Of a stretch of 64,000 nt of DNA, positions 1-8,645 are shown one piece after another. The stretch is taken from assembly GCA_002898215.1 (NCBI GenBank), contig BEIF01000002.1:343936-407935 (forward strand), read 5' to 3'. The DNA comes from a bacterium HR29 (GTDB lineage: Bacteria; Chloroflexota; Dehalococcoidia; Tepidiformales; Tepidiformaceae). The stretch's first letter is position 1. Every line of letters begins with the position of its first letter. The notes under the pieces were generated by a model. It saw only the letters and a list, made by a program, of their open reading frames with translations, made no database searches and had not been told where the DNA came from. The translations under genes and the position numbers were made by a program.

Positions 1-1
1 G

Positions 2-136
2 CAGGTCACCATCCACGATGTCGGTAACGCTGCCGTCTTCCTCTGCAGCGATGCCGCATCGGCCATCACCGGCGAAATCCTCTACGTCGACGCCGGGTAC
101 AACATCATGGGCATGCCGCCGCTCGACGACGAGTGA
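2..136 (+). CDS. fabI: Enoyl-[acyl-carrier-protein] reductase (NADH), C-terminal 44 residues only
   Basis: Only the last 44 codons lie in the window; the start is beyond base 1. The fragment carries the end of the short-chain dehydrogenase fold typical of FabI: the helix-preceding stretch [19 protein letters not shown] followed by [10 protein letters not shown], which in FabI closes the NADH and substrate site. FabI catalyses the last reduction of each cycle of type II fatty-acid synthesis in the cytosol. The TGA stop overlaps the GTG start of the next gene (GTGA), so the two are probably co-translated. Other SDR enzymes share the fold, but the [10 protein letters not shown] ending is FabI-like. 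Confidence 0.85.
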   Translation, partial: QVTIHDVGNAAVFLCSDAASAITGEILYVDAGYNIMGMPPLDDE

Positions 137-693
137 CCTCCCCGTTCGCGCGCATCGAACCGTACGACCGCTCCCGCCACGCCGAGGGGCCCTGGCAGGT
201 GGTGGCGGCCGTCTTCGACGAGTACGGCTTCCCGTTCGCCGCTTTCGATTACGATGCCGACCTCCGTGAACCGGAGCAGTGGTATCCCCCCGATCGGGGA
301 GGTATGGCGGTCGCCGTGGACGGGGCGGGCGACGTCGTCGGCTGCGTCGCCGTCGAGGGGAACCCTGGTGGCGTCTTCGAACTGCACCGGCTCTACGTGC
401 TCGCCAGGGCTCGCCGCCGGGGTATCGGCGAGGCCCTCGTCCGCTGGGCGGTCGCCCGCGCGCGGGAGCTTGGGGGCGTCGCCCTGGTAGCCTACTCGGA
501 CATCGCCTTCACCGATGCGCATCGCTTGTACGAGCGGCTCGGCTTTCGGCGTTTCCGCTTCCGGTACGCGCCCGACCCCTGGCGCAGCCGTGAATGGGGC
601 TTTCGCCTCGACCTCGCCTCCGCTCAGTCGCAGGCTGCGCCACCCACGGCGATCGCGTGCGAAGCGAAGAGTGGGTCGCGGTCGGCGAAGTAG
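133..693 (+). CDS. GNAT-family N-acetyltransferase
   Basis: A 186-residue single-domain acetyltransferase. The acetyl-CoA pyrophosphate-binding loop RRRGIGEA is at about residues 94-101, preceded by the beta strand FELHRLYVL and followed by the long helix of the fold; LYERLGF near residues 132-138 is the usual C-terminal GNAT signature. The GTG start overlaps the fabI stop by four bases. The substrate cannot be read from sequence. The last 70 bases overlap, tail to tail, the end of the hydrolase gene on the other strand; the final 25 residues look like an unstructured extension. Confidence 0.85.
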   Translation: MTSPFARIEPYDRSRHAEGPWQVVAAVFDEYGFPFAAFDYDADLREPEQWYPPDRGGMAVAVDGAGDVVGCVAVEGNPGGVFELHRLYVLARARRRGIGEALVRWAVARARELGGVALVAYSDIAFTDAHRLYERLGFRRFRFRYAPDPWRSREWGFRLDLASAQSQAAPPTAIACEAKSGSRSAK

Positions 694-2105
694 AGCACGA
701 TGTGCACGCGGTAGCAGCCTGGGGCGTCGAAGACGATCGTCGCCGAGCTCTCCCCTGCGTCCAGGAACTGTCCGCCGCTCGCGCTCCACTGCGCTTGCAA
801 GAACGCTGTCCCGTCGAGCCCCGTTGAGGCGTTCACGAGCGTAACCTGTTCGCCCACCTCGGCCGATGCCGGCCCCGAAATGCGTGCTTGCGGGTCAGCC
901 GGCGTCGGCGTGGCGGTCGGCGTCGAGGTGGGTGTGGGTGTCGGCGTGGGCGGAACGGGAGTTGGCGTCGCGGTCGCCGGCACGCGCGTCGGGGGCCGCG
1001 CCGTGGGCGAGGTCGCAGCCGTGGCGGTTGCGGCGGCTCCCGCTGGCCGGGGCGTCGGCGTCGATGTCGCGGTCGCCGTCGGCGAAGCTGGGCCGGGCGT
1101 CCGTTCCCCAGCGACCTGGTGCGTCGGGGCCGGCGTCTCGGTGCCGCTCCTGGAAGCGGGTGGCGACGAGTCGCCGTTGCCCGTGAGGAACGAGGCCCCC
1201 ACCAACGCCAGCCCGCCGGCTACGAGCAAGCCCCCGAGCACGGTGAGCACGGTGTTCACCCGCTCACCGCCACGACCCCCCTGAGGCAGGTAGCCGATCT
1301 CCCGCGCGAACTCGACGACCGCCCGCTCGAACCGTTCCGGGGATTCCAGGTTTGCGGCATGCCCGGCTCCCTCCAGCGTGACGGCTCGCGCGAGGCCTGG
1401 CGGCAGCGCTTTCAGGAGCTTCGGAGCGTTCTCGACGAATTCGGTGTCCCGGTCGCCGATGACCACCAACACCGGCACCTGCAGCTCGCGCAGCCGCTCG
1501 ACCGCGTTGACGTTCGCCACCAGCTCGGCGGCGGTGTGCGCGATCCCCTGGGGCGTCAACCGGTCGAAGTCTTCGGTAAGGAGCTGCTTCGCGCGCTCGG
1601 GCAGGCGTCGCGAATGCGCAGGGTACAGCCGCGTCGACTTCAGGAACGCCGTCCCTTCGCGGCGAACCCGCTCCGCGAGGGCTTCGAGGTTGGCCCGCGC
1701 CTCTTCGCGCCAGACCGCATCGCCGGCGGCGGAGTTCGAGTTGATCACGATGACGCCCGCCGTCCTCTCCGGATGTTCGAGGGCGAAGAGGAGCGCGAGC
1801 GCCCCGCCCAGGGAGTGGCCGCAGAGGAGGGCCTGGCGATACCCCAGCTCGTCGAACAGACCGAGGAGGCGTTCCAGTGCCCGCTCCGGCCGATAGGCAG
1901 CGGGGTGGTCCGGCGCGTCGGAGTCACCATGGCCGAGGAGCTCCACCGTCGTGACCTCGAAGTACTGCCGGAGTCCCTCGATGTTGTCGGCGAAGGAGGC
2001 GCTGCTGGCGGTGAAGCCGTGAAGGAGGACGATCGGCGGCCCCTCGGCCGCGCCCCGAAAGACGAAGTACGCGATCCGTTCGCCGGGCGGGCCGAACAGC
2101 GGCAT
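624..2105 (-). CDS. Alpha/beta hydrolase fused to a membrane segment, Thr/Pro-rich linker and PKD-like domain
   Basis: 493 residues from the ATG at 2105; 56 further upstream codons are open but do not look like hydrolase. Residues 1-275 are an alpha/beta hydrolase with nucleophile elbow GHSLGG (Ser98), acid in GDRD (Asp218) and the His249 of GAGHA, so the triad is complete. A hydrophobic segment follows at about 284-306, then roughly 90 residues of Thr/Pro/Ser/Ala, then an Ig/PKD-like beta domain to the end. The arrangement predicts a cytoplasmic enzyme tethered to an exported domain. GTG codons at the membrane segment (residue 283) leave open a separate internal start for the distal half. 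The substrate is unknown. Confidence 0.8.
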   Translation of the reverse strand: MPLFGPPGERIAYFVFRGAAEGPPIVLLHGFTASSASFADNIEGLRQYFEVTTVELLGHGDSDAPDHPAAYRPERALERLLGLFDELGYRQALLCGHSLGGALALLFALEHPERTAGVIVINSNSAAGDAVWREEARANLEALAERVRREGTAFLKSTRLYPAHSRRLPERAKQLLTEDFDRLTPQGIAHTAAELVANVNAVERLRELQVPVLVVIGDRDTEFVENAPKLLKALPPGLARAVTLEGAGHAANLESPERFERAVVEFAREIGYLPQGGRGGERVNTVLTVLGGLLVAGGLALVGASFLTGNGDSSPPASRSGTETPAPTHQVAGERTPGPASPTATATSTPTPRPAGAAATATAATSPTARPPTRVPATATPTPVPPTPTPTPTSTPTATPTPADPQARISGPASAEVGEQVTLVNASTGLDGTAFLQAQWSASGGQFLDAGESSATIVFDAPGCYRVHIVLYFADRDPLFASHAIAVGGAACD

Positions 2106-2183
2106 GTGCCGAATGTATTCGGCCCCGCGCCTTCGCGAAAGCGCCGCCGCGGCTGTACCGTTCCCTCGGCTACGATGGTCCCC

Positions 2184-2597
2184 ATGGACCTCGACTTCGC
2201 GCTCGTGGCTGACTACGCAGAAGTGATCGCCGGCAAGCTCTACCTCATGGGCGGCGGTTGGGACACCCTCCACGTTCCGAACGTCCCCGCCGCTATCCGC
2301 TTCGCCGTCGCGCTCGGCGTCCGGTTCGAATGGGACGAGACGAACCGGCAGGTGCCCATCCGCGTCACCGTCGAAGACGACGACGGTGCGGCCTACGCTC
2401 GCGCCGAGGGCTCCGTCTCCGTCGGCCGGCCGCCCGATCTGCCGCCGGGAAGCCCGCAGGTCGCGAAGCTGGCGCTCGTCCTTGGCCTCTCCCTGCCCCG
2501 GTACGGCGGGTACCGGGTGCTCGTCACCGCGGGGGAAGGGGAAGCCGAGCGGACCCGCTCGCTGCCGTTCCGGCTGGTTCGCGCCCCTACGGTGTGA
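2184..2597 (+). CDS. Hypothetical protein, DUF6941-like
   Basis: A 137-residue protein beginning MDLDFALVADYAEV, followed by KLYLMGGGWD. This opening resembles small proteins I associate with the DUF6941 label in Actinobacteria and Chloroflexi; the name is from memory and unchecked. The body is predicted mostly beta strand with no catalytic motif. An ATG nine bases upstream (2175) is an equally possible start. The gene diverges from the hydrolase (start codons about 80 bases apart) and overlaps the following lipoprotein gene tail to tail by 11 bases. No function can be assigned. Confidence 0.7.
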   Translation: MDLDFALVADYAEVIAGKLYLMGGGWDTLHVPNVPAAIRFAVALGVRFEWDETNRQVPIRVTVEDDDGAAYARAEGSVSVGRPPDLPPGSPQVAKLALVLGLSLPRYGGYRVLVTAGEGEAERTRSLPFRLVRAPTV

Positions 2598-3069
2598 CTT
2601 CGAACGCCCAGCTCACCAGCTGGCGGGGCGGCTCGTTCAGGTTGAACGGGTTCTGCACCGCCACCGCCGCCTCATGGACCCCCAACGGCAAGCCCTCGGG
2701 CGGCTGGTAGCACGCCGTCCCTTCCTGCGAATCCAGCGTCGAGAGGTACCACACCAGCCGGTCCGTCACCTCCACGCCGTCGACAGCCATCCGGAACCAG
2801 AGGGTTCGTTCCGGCAGCCCGCCGAAACTGGCTCGAACGCAGACGCCTCGCGGTGCCTGGAGGCCGTCGCTGCGGGTCTCGGCCTGCGAGACACGCGAAG
2901 CGTGAGCCGGAGTCACCGCGAGCACGTTCCCTCCCAGCGAAGGCGGCGGTCCGAACGGGTCCTCGGTCGGCGTCGGCGACGCCGTTCCTCCCCCGTCGGA
3001 GCCTCCGCACGCCCCGACCACTGCGGCGATGGCGGCGAGAGCGGCAATCAGTAACACCGAGCGGCGCAC
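2587..3069 (-). CDS. Putative lipoprotein of unknown function
   Basis: 160 residues from a GTG at 3069. The N-terminus RRS followed by a strongly hydrophobic stretch ends in VVGACGG, a lipobox-like site, then a Gly/Ser/Thr/Pro-rich spacer, so the mature protein is predicted to be lipid-anchored outside the membrane. The remaining ~110 residues contain two Cys (in GVCVRASF and GTACYQPP) and alternating beta-type segments ending in SWAFEVTP; this looks like an immunoglobulin-type ligand-binding fold but no family is recognised. No ATG lies near the signal, hence the GTG choice. Confidence 0.7.
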   Translation of the reverse strand: MRRSVLLIAALAAIAAVVGACGGSDGGGTASPTPTEDPFGPPPSLGGNVLAVTPAHASRVSQAETRSDGLQAPRGVCVRASFGGLPERTLWFRMAVDGVEVTDRLVWYLSTLDSQEGTACYQPPEGLPLGVHEAAVAVQNPFNLNEPPRQLVSWAFEVTP

Positions 3070-3543
3070 GTCGCGAAGGCTACCAGAGGCTGCCGCCTCG
3101 GGCGACGCGGTACGGCGAGCCGTTGGCGTTCCCACTACCGATGCAGACGGCGGAGGTGAACGCGTGCGGCGGTGGCCGCTCCTCGAGCCCTCTCCCGCTC
3201 TCCCGACCGAGCTCGGTCGTGTCGTTCCCCTCCCGTAGGCTCCCCGCGCTGCGCGCCTTCGACCGCTTCCCCATGCCCTCACCGACCCGGCGATTCCATC
3301 GTGGGCTTCCCCGGGGCGGAACCCCGGAGGAGTTCGCGGCCGGCCAGGGAGCGGGCCGCTGCCTCGCCGAAGCCGAAGCCGGAGGCGCGGCTTCGGGACG
3401 GCTCCACCTGGGGTGGCCTTGCGGGATCTCCGAACAAAGATGCCGCAGCCGTCTCGGTCCGGTCCCGATTGACCGGCCCCGCGACCGCTGCGACACTCCC
3501 ACGTCGTGGACGCCGCGAACGAGCCGACTCGCCGGGCGCAGGC
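3070..3543. other. 474-base intergenic region between the lipoprotein gene and ktrB
   Basis: A very GC-rich divergent spacer. All frames stay open only because stop codons are rare; their translations are Arg/Pro/Ser-rich and match nothing. A small hairpin with 6-bp arms (CCGGGG at 3311-3316, CCCCGG at 3322-3327) and a possible ktrB promoter near 3469-3497 are the only structures I can support. I looked for a c-di-AMP or potassium riboswitch ahead of ktrB and did not find one. Confidence 0.5.
3469..3497 (+). promoter_or_regulatory. Possible ktrB promoter with an inverted repeat over its -35
   Basis: TTGACC (3469-3474) is followed 17 bases later by GACACT (3492-3497). The -35 lies in the inverted repeat CCGGTC-N6-GACCGG (3459-3476), which could be a regulator site. 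The -10 matches the consensus at only three positions, so this is tentative. Confidence 0.3.
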
Positions 3544-4938
3544 ATGACCGTCCGCCGCCCGATTCGCCGGCGCCTGATGGGCACGCACGTGGCCACCGTG
3601 CGGGCTCCCCGGCCTGCGCGGGCGGTGGGCAGCGGCTCGGTCCAGTTTCTGCTCGGCTTCGGGAGCATCCTCGGCGTAGGAACGCTGCTCCTCTCCCTCC
3701 CCGTGTCCACCGAATCCGGGCATGCGACGCCGGTTCTCGACGCGTTCTTCACCGCCACGTCGGCCCTCTGTGTCACTGGCCTGGTGGTGGTCGATACCCA
3801 GGCCCACTGGAACTTCTTCGGCGAGGCCGTAATCCTCGCCCTCATCCAAATCGGCGGGCTTGGCTACATGGCCGGCGCGAGCGTGGTGCTCTGGATCATC
3901 GGCGGCCGGCTGGGCGTTCGTGACCAGTACATGCTCCGCCTCTATTACGGCGCCCCCACCATGGGCGAAACGTTGACGTTCGTCCGACGCGTGGTGCTCT
4001 ACGCGGTCGGCTTCGAAGCGGTGGGTGCGCTCGTCCTCTTCCTCGCCTTCGGCATGGCCGGCGTGGGATGGGCCCGCTCCGTTTGGTGGGGCATCTTCCA
4101 CGCCCTTTCGGCCTTCAACAACGCCGGCTTCAACGTCACCGGCGTCGACCTCATCCCCTTTGCCGACGTCCCGTACGTCATCATCCCCCACGCCATCCTC
4201 ATCGTCTTCGGCGGATTGGGAGCGGTCCCTGTCCTGACAGCCCTTCAGCGCCGGTCGTGGCGGCGCCTGAATCTCGACTCGCGGCTCATCTTCGTGACGT
4301 CGGCCTGCCTCATCCTGGGCGGTACTGCCTTCATCGCCGCGGCGGAGTGGCGCAACGAGGCGACGCTCGGCGCCCTCTCGCCGTGGCACCGCATCGATGT
4401 CGCCTTCTTCCAGGCGGTCACGCCTCGCACGGCTGGCTTTTCGGCGATCGACATCGGCAAGGCGAGCGAAGAGTCGCTCTTCTTCCTCCTCGGCCTCATG
4501 TTCATCGGTGGCGCGGCCGGGTCGACCGCCGGGGGTATCAAGGTCGGAACGTTGGCGATCCTCATCGCCGCGGTGGTGGCGGTGCTGTTGGGCCGGGACG
4601 AGGTGTCGGCCTTCGGCCGCCGCGTCCACCGAGGAGTCATCTTGCAGGCGCTCGCCATCGTGGTGACCTTCCTGGCGATGCTCTTCGTGCTCACGGTGGC
4701 GCTCTTGGCCACGACCGACTTCGACTCCTTGGCCACCCTCTTCGAAGTGCAGAGCGCGATGGGGACCGTGGGGCTCTCGACGGGCATCACCCCCTCGGTG
4801 GGCGCGGCAGGGAAGGTGATCCTCATCGTCGGGATGCTCTTCGGGCGCTTCGGTCCCCTGGTGATGGTCCTCGAAATGACGCGGGTCCGCCGGAAATCGA
4901 TCTTCCGCCTGCCGGAAGATAGCATTCGCCTCGGATAA
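3544..4938 (+). CDS. ktrB: Potassium uptake protein, TrkH/KtrB family channel subunit
   Basis: 464 residues, the usual length of KtrB. The four pseudo-repeated pore loops with selectivity-filter glycines are visible: TSALCVTGLVV (72-82), AFNNAGFNVTG (190-200), TPRTAGFSAID (293-303) and QSAMGTVGLSTG (403-414). The Gly-rich stretch IGGAAGSTAGGIKVG (321-335) is the gating loop of the third repeat. It is an inner-membrane K+ (or Na+-coupled K+) channel gated by the RCK subunit encoded nine bases downstream, with which it forms an operon. Start chosen at 3544; an ATG at 3577 is an alternative. Confidence 0.95.
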   Translation: MTVRRPIRRRLMGTHVATVRAPRPARAVGSGSVQFLLGFGSILGVGTLLLSLPVSTESGHATPVLDAFFTATSALCVTGLVVVDTQAHWNFFGEAVILALIQIGGLGYMAGASVVLWIIGGRLGVRDQYMLRLYYGAPTMGETLTFVRRVVLYAVGFEAVGALVLFLAFGMAGVGWARSVWWGIFHALSAFNNAGFNVTGVDLIPFADVPYVIIPHAILIVFGGLGAVPVLTALQRRSWRRLNLDSRLIFVTSACLILGGTAFIAAAEWRNEATLGALSPWHRIDVAFFQAVTPRTAGFSAIDIGKASEESLFFLLGLMFIGGAAGSTAGGIKVGTLAILIAAVVAVLLGRDEVSAFGRRVHRGVILQALAIVVTFLAMLFVLTVALLATTDFDSLATLFEVQSAMGTVGLSTGITPSVGAAGKVILIVGMLFGRFGPLVMVLEMTRVRRKSIFRLPEDSIRLG

Positions 4939-4947
4939 GGAGTTCCC

Positions 4948-5592
4948 ATGGATGTCGCCATCCTTGGCCTCGGGCGCTTCGGCACCCAGCTCGCCCGAGA
5001 GCTCGTTCGCCTCGGCGTCCAGGTCCTCGCGGTCGATCGCGACGAGGAGCGGGTCAACGAGGTAGTCGAAGAGGTCTTCCTCGCCGCCCAGGGGAACGTC
5101 GCCGACGTCGAGTTTCTGGAGTCATTGGGCCTGCACAGCTACGACTCCGTGGTCGTCGCCATCGGCAACGACGTTGCGACGAGCGTCCTCGTAACCCTCA
5201 CGCTGAAGCAGCACCTCCGCCACCGCCACGTGGTCGCCAAGGCTCGCGACGACCAGCACACCCGGGCGTTGGAGCTGGCAGGGGCGGACGTCGTTACGAA
5301 TCCGGAGAAGGAGGCGGCCATTCGCTTGGCCCATACCCTCGGCGCCCGGACCGTGAGCGACTACATGGCCCTGGTGGGCGACTACGGCCTGGCGCGTGTC
5401 CGCGCGCCCGTGAGCGCGCATGGCCACACGCTCGAAGAGCTGGACATCGGCAAGCGTTACAAGGTTTTCCTGGTGGCCCGCATCCGGGGCGACAAGGTGA
5501 GCTTCAACCCGGCGCTGGACGAGGTGGTCCAACCTGGCGATGCCTGGATCGTCGCCGGTCGGGACGCCGACATCCGCGAGCTGCAGCGGTAG
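4948..5592 (+). CDS. ktrA: Potassium uptake regulatory subunit, RCK_N/RCK_C (KtrA/TrkA)
   Basis: 214 residues with one RCK unit, so KtrA-like rather than the double-length TrkA. The N-terminal Rossmann domain begins AILGLGRFGTQLA (GxGxxG nucleotide-binding loop), with the conserved acidic end of the second strand in AVDRDEERV. The C-terminal RCK_C domain, a site known in some KtrA proteins to bind c-di-AMP, covers about residues 140-214. An AAGGAG ribosome site lies just upstream. It forms a cytosolic ring that opens or closes the KtrB channel. Confidence 0.93.
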   Translation: MDVAILGLGRFGTQLARELVRLGVQVLAVDRDEERVNEVVEEVFLAAQGNVADVEFLESLGLHSYDSVVVAIGNDVATSVLVTLTLKQHLRHRHVVAKARDDQHTRALELAGADVVTNPEKEAAIRLAHTLGARTVSDYMALVGDYGLARVRAPVSAHGHTLEELDIGKRYKVFLVARIRGDKVSFNPALDEVVQPGDAWIVAGRDADIRELQR

Positions 5593-5655
5593 GCCCTCTC
5601 GACACGCTCCGCGGTATCGGGCAGTCTTGCCGCGAGACCTCCGGGGAGGGGCGTC

Positions 5656-6105
5656 ATGGCGGCCGAGTTCACTCCAGCCCTTGCTTCTCTGCTCTTCGAG
5701 CAGGCGCCCGACGGCATCATTTTCGCCGACCGCGACGGAGTCATCCGCGCCTGGAACGCCGCCGCCGAGCGGATCTTCGGCTTCCGACGCGAGCACGCCG
5801 TGGGCCAGAGCCTCGACCTCATCATCCCCGAGCAGTTCCGGGAGGCGCACTGGCGGGGCTACCGTCGGGCCATCGAAGAAGCTTCCACCAAATACGAGGG
5901 CCGTCACATGCCCACCCGTTCCCATCGGGCCGACGGCTCCACCCTCTACGTCGAGCTGAGCTTTTCCATCGTCACGGAAGGCGGGCGGGCCATCGGCGCG
6001 CTCGCCCACGTGCGCGACATCACCGAGCGGTTCCAGCGGGAGCGCGAGAACCGAAAACGAATGCAGGAGCTCGAACGTCGACTGGAAGCGCTGCAGACGG
6101 GGTAG
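5656..6105 (+). CDS. Stand-alone PAS domain protein
   Basis: 149 residues: one PAS domain (about 10-125) with the typical opening LFEQAPDGIIFADRDGVI and the signature WNAAAERIFGF, then a PAC-like end GALAHVRDITER and a short coiled-coil tail rich in Arg/Glu. There is no kinase, cyclase or DNA-binding domain, so it must sense and pass a signal to a separate partner, or act by dimerisation through the coil. GGGGAGG precedes the ATG. It follows ktrA by 63 bases on the same strand, which suggests but does not prove a link to K+ uptake. Confidence 0.88.
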   Translation: MAAEFTPALASLLFEQAPDGIIFADRDGVIRAWNAAAERIFGFRREHAVGQSLDLIIPEQFREAHWRGYRRAIEEASTKYEGRHMPTRSHRADGSTLYVELSFSIVTEGGRAIGALAHVRDITERFQRERENRKRMQELERRLEALQTG

Positions 6106-6108
6106 GGC

Positions 6109-6513
6109 TCAGCCGCTCCGCAGCGCCTTCAGGGCCTCGTTGACCGCGAGGGGTACGCTCTCCTCCGGGAAGGGCTTCGTAAGCGCTTCCACCACCGGCG
6201 TGAGCGTCGGCGTGACGAGTGAACGCAGGACGTGGTGCGCGCCTTCACGGAACCAGGGAGACTCCACCCGCTGCAGGAGCCGCTCGAGCAGGGGTATCAC
6301 CGCTGCTTCGCGCAGTTCGATGAGCGCCACGGCCGCCAGCCAGCGAACTCCGCCGTCCTCGTCTTCCAGCGCATCCAGCAAGGCGGGAATGGCTGCCGGG
6401 TCCCGCAGGGCCGCCAGCTCCCGGCAAGCACGGGCCCGTTCGGTGTCGCTGCCGTTCCGCAGCCGTTCGATAAGCTGCTCGCTGGTGCGCGGCTCCGACC
6501 GTTCGCTCGTCAC
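6109..6513 (-). CDS. HEAT-repeat protein
   Basis: 134 residues from a GTG at 6513 with GGAGG seven bases upstream. Three or so HEAT-type helical repeats are visible, for example ERARACRELAALRDPAAIPA, then DGGVRWLAAVALIELREAAV. Such short alpha-solenoids mediate protein-protein contacts and have no catalytic residues. The gene is convergent with the PAS gene, separated by three bases, and downstream of the ribonucleotide reductase gene on the same strand (115-base gap). Partner and role are unknown. Confidence 0.85.
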   Translation of the reverse strand: MTSERSEPRTSEQLIERLRNGSDTERARACRELAALRDPAAIPALLDALEDEDGGVRWLAAVALIELREAAVIPLLERLLQRVESPWFREGAHHVLRSLVTPTLTPVVEALTKPFPEESVPLAVNEALKALRSG

Positions 6514-6628
6514 AGGCGCCTCCTCGCACGAACGTGTGTGGCATGTGCCCCTAACCCTGCCATGATGGCCGCCCCGCTGCCAAGCGCCAGTCGACACCGA
6601 ACGGATTCCCCCTTCGGGCCCCCGAGCG

Positions 6629-8410
6629 TCACGTCGAGCAGATGCGGCACTCGCCAGTGAACTCCGCATGTGCGACGGCGCGTTCGCCGGCCACGAACGA
6701 GGGCACGCGCCCCAGCTCGAGCACCTGCTCACCCCGGCACCCGTAGCGGAAGACCGTGATCCCCTTGCAGCCCAGCTCGTAGGCCAACCTGAAGACCTCC
6801 CGTACGGCCTCCACCGAGGCGTTGGAGGGCAGGTTCACCGTCTTCGAAACGGCGTTGTCCGTGTGCCGCTGGAAGGCGGCTTGCATCCGCACGTGCCAGG
6901 CCGGCTCCAAGTCGAGCGCGACCGGGAAGAGCCGACGGATATGCTCCGGCACCTCCGCGACGTTGCGCACGGAGCCGGTCGCCTCCACGCGCTTCAGCAC
7001 CGCCTCAGGGTCGAGACCTTCGCGGCGGAGCGCCCGGACGAAGAGCTGGTTGACTTCGGGGAGGTCCTGTCCGTCGAGCACGGTACGGTGATAGGCCAGG
7101 GCGAAGAGCGGCTCGATACCGCTCGAGGTCCCCGCGATGATGCTGATGGTCCCGGTCGGCGCGACGGTGGTCACCGTGGCGTTGCGCAGCGGCGGTAGGC
7201 CCCTCGCCTTCCACACGCTCCGCTCGAAGTTCGGGAAAGGGCCACGCTCCCTCGCGAGCAATGCCGATGCCTCCCGAGCTCCCTGGGCGATGCGCTCCAT
7301 GAGGCGTTCCGCAAACGAGAGCGCCTCGTCCGAGTCGTACGGGATGCCGAGCTCGATCAGGGCATCGGCGAAACCCATCACGCCCAAGCCGATCTTGCGG
7401 TTCGCCTTCGTCATCTCCGCGATGGCCGGGAGGGGGAAACGGTTCACTTCGATCACGTCGTCGAGGAAGCGCACCGCTAGCTGCACGAGCTCGTCGAGCC
7501 GCTGCCAGTCGAAGGCGCCCCCTTCCGCCAGCCGGGCGAGGTTGATGGAGCCGAGGTTGCACGATTCGTACGGGAGGAGCGGCTGTTCGCCGCAGGGATT
7601 GGTGGCCTCGATTCGGCCAGCCTCCGGCGTCGGGTTGTGCCGGTTCACCTCATCGATGAAGAGCAGCCCCGGGTCGCCGTTCCGCCACGCCGCCTGACAG
7701 ATGAGCTCCCACAGCTCGCGGGCGTCGACCGTCCTCACCCGCTCGCCGGTGCGGGGGTTGACGAGCGGGAACTCCGTCCCTCGTTCGATCGCCTCCATGA
7801 AGGCGTCGCTCACCGCCACGGAGAGGTTGAAGTTCGTCAGCGCGGTCCGGTCGTCCTTCACGGTGACGAAGGTCTCGATGTCCGGATGTTCCACGGCGAG
7901 GACGCCCATGTTCGCCCCGCGACGGCGTCCGCCCTGCTTGATGACGTCGGTGGCAACGTCGAACACGCGCATGAAGGAGACCGGACCAGACGCCACGCCA
8001 CCCGTCTCCGCCACCACGTCGCCCGCTGGCCGGAGGCGGGAGAAGGAAAACCCCGTTCCGCCGCCCGTCTGATGGATGATCGCCATCTCGGCTACGGCGC
8101 CGAAGATGCCGGGGATGCTGTCGGGCACCGGGAGGACGAAGCAGGCCGAAAGCTGGCCGATGGCGGTGCCGGCGTTCATCAGCGTCGGAGAGTTGGGGAG
8201 GAACCATCGGCCGGCCATCGCTTCGTAGAAGGCGGCCTCCCAACGGGTTCGCTCCTGGGGGCGGAAGCGCTCCTCGGCCAGGGCGACCGCAGCCGCCACC
8301 CGGCGGAAAAGCTCCTCGGGCGTCTCGATGACCCGCCCTTCGGCATCCTTCCGCAGGTAGCGGTGGCGGAGCACCGCCAGGGCGTTCGGCGTCAGCCCTA
8401 GGTCGTCCAT
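6629..8410 (-). CDS. nrdJ: Adenosylcobalamin-dependent (class II) ribonucleoside reductase
   Basis: 593 residues from ATG 8410, placed 9 bases after GAGG; an in-frame ATG at 8419 has poorer spacing. The ten-stranded barrel signatures are present: LSACFVLPV with the first redox Cys (Cys90), TNPCGEQPLLPYESCNLGS with the radical Cys (Cys273) and Glu275, and the C-terminal reductant pair CRIC (588-591). PNSPTLMNAG and TVAPTGTISIIAG are typical of NrdJ. It makes deoxyribonucleotides without oxygen or an NrdB subunit, using B12, and is reduced by thioredoxin; trxA/trxB are in this window. No ATP-cone or intein is seen. It is shorter than many NrdJ proteins, which carry extra C-terminal zinc modules. 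Confidence 0.95.
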   Translation of the reverse strand: MDDLGLTPNALAVLRHRYLRKDAEGRVIETPEELFRRVAAAVALAEERFRPQERTRWEAAFYEAMAGRWFLPNSPTLMNAGTAIGQLSACFVLPVPDSIPGIFGAVAEMAIIHQTGGGTGFSFSRLRPAGDVVAETGGVASGPVSFMRVFDVATDVIKQGGRRRGANMGVLAVEHPDIETFVTVKDDRTALTNFNLSVAVSDAFMEAIERGTEFPLVNPRTGERVRTVDARELWELICQAAWRNGDPGLLFIDEVNRHNPTPEAGRIEATNPCGEQPLLPYESCNLGSINLARLAEGGAFDWQRLDELVQLAVRFLDDVIEVNRFPLPAIAEMTKANRKIGLGVMGFADALIELGIPYDSDEALSFAERLMERIAQGAREASALLARERGPFPNFERSVWKARGLPPLRNATVTTVAPTGTISIIAGTSSGIEPLFALAYHRTVLDGQDLPEVNQLFVRALRREGLDPEAVLKRVEATGSVRNVAEVPEHIRRLFPVALDLEPAWHVRMQAAFQRHTDNAVSKTVNLPSNASVEAVREVFRLAYELGCKGITVFRYGCRGEQVLELGRVPSFVAGERAVAHAEFTGECRICST

Positions 8411-8443
8411 CGGCTCCATCCTCGCCCTGGCAGAGGCGGCCCT

Positions 8444-8555
8444 GCAAGCATTCGTTTCGCGGCTGACGGGACCTTCACGTCTCCGCGCGGACACGTGCTT
8501 TGCGGACAGCAGCGGGGGCGGCGCCGCGAGCATTCGTCTCTCGGCTGGCGGGACC
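8444..8555. repeat. Imperfect 30-bp direct repeat upstream of nrdJ
   Basis: Two copies, 8444-8473 and 8526-8555, agree at 26 of 30 positions and are 82 bases apart. Each contains GCATTCGT (ACGAATGC on the nrdJ strand). The nearer copy includes the 12-mer CGAAACGAATGC, read on the nrdJ strand, 38 bases ahead of its start codon. The same 12-mer in the same orientation precedes the methylmalonyl-CoA mutase gene at 23722-23733. It is probably a regulator site. Confidence 0.5.
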
Positions 8556-8645
8556 GGTACCGGCGCCCCAGCCGGAGCTGAGCGGGAACGATGGACCGTT
8601 CGGGGCTGGAAATTGGGGTCGCTCGGCCCTCGGAACGGCGGTGAC

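Noticed and set aside
880..1130. Tandem-repeat-like GTC/GGC pattern
   Set aside because: It is the coding sequence of the Thr/Pro-rich linker of the hydrolase fusion, not an independent repeat.
3070..3543. Possible c-di-AMP or K+ riboswitch ahead of ktrB
   Set aside because: Only a CCGTAGGC-like fragment and a generic hairpin are present; the ordered ydaO blocks are missing.
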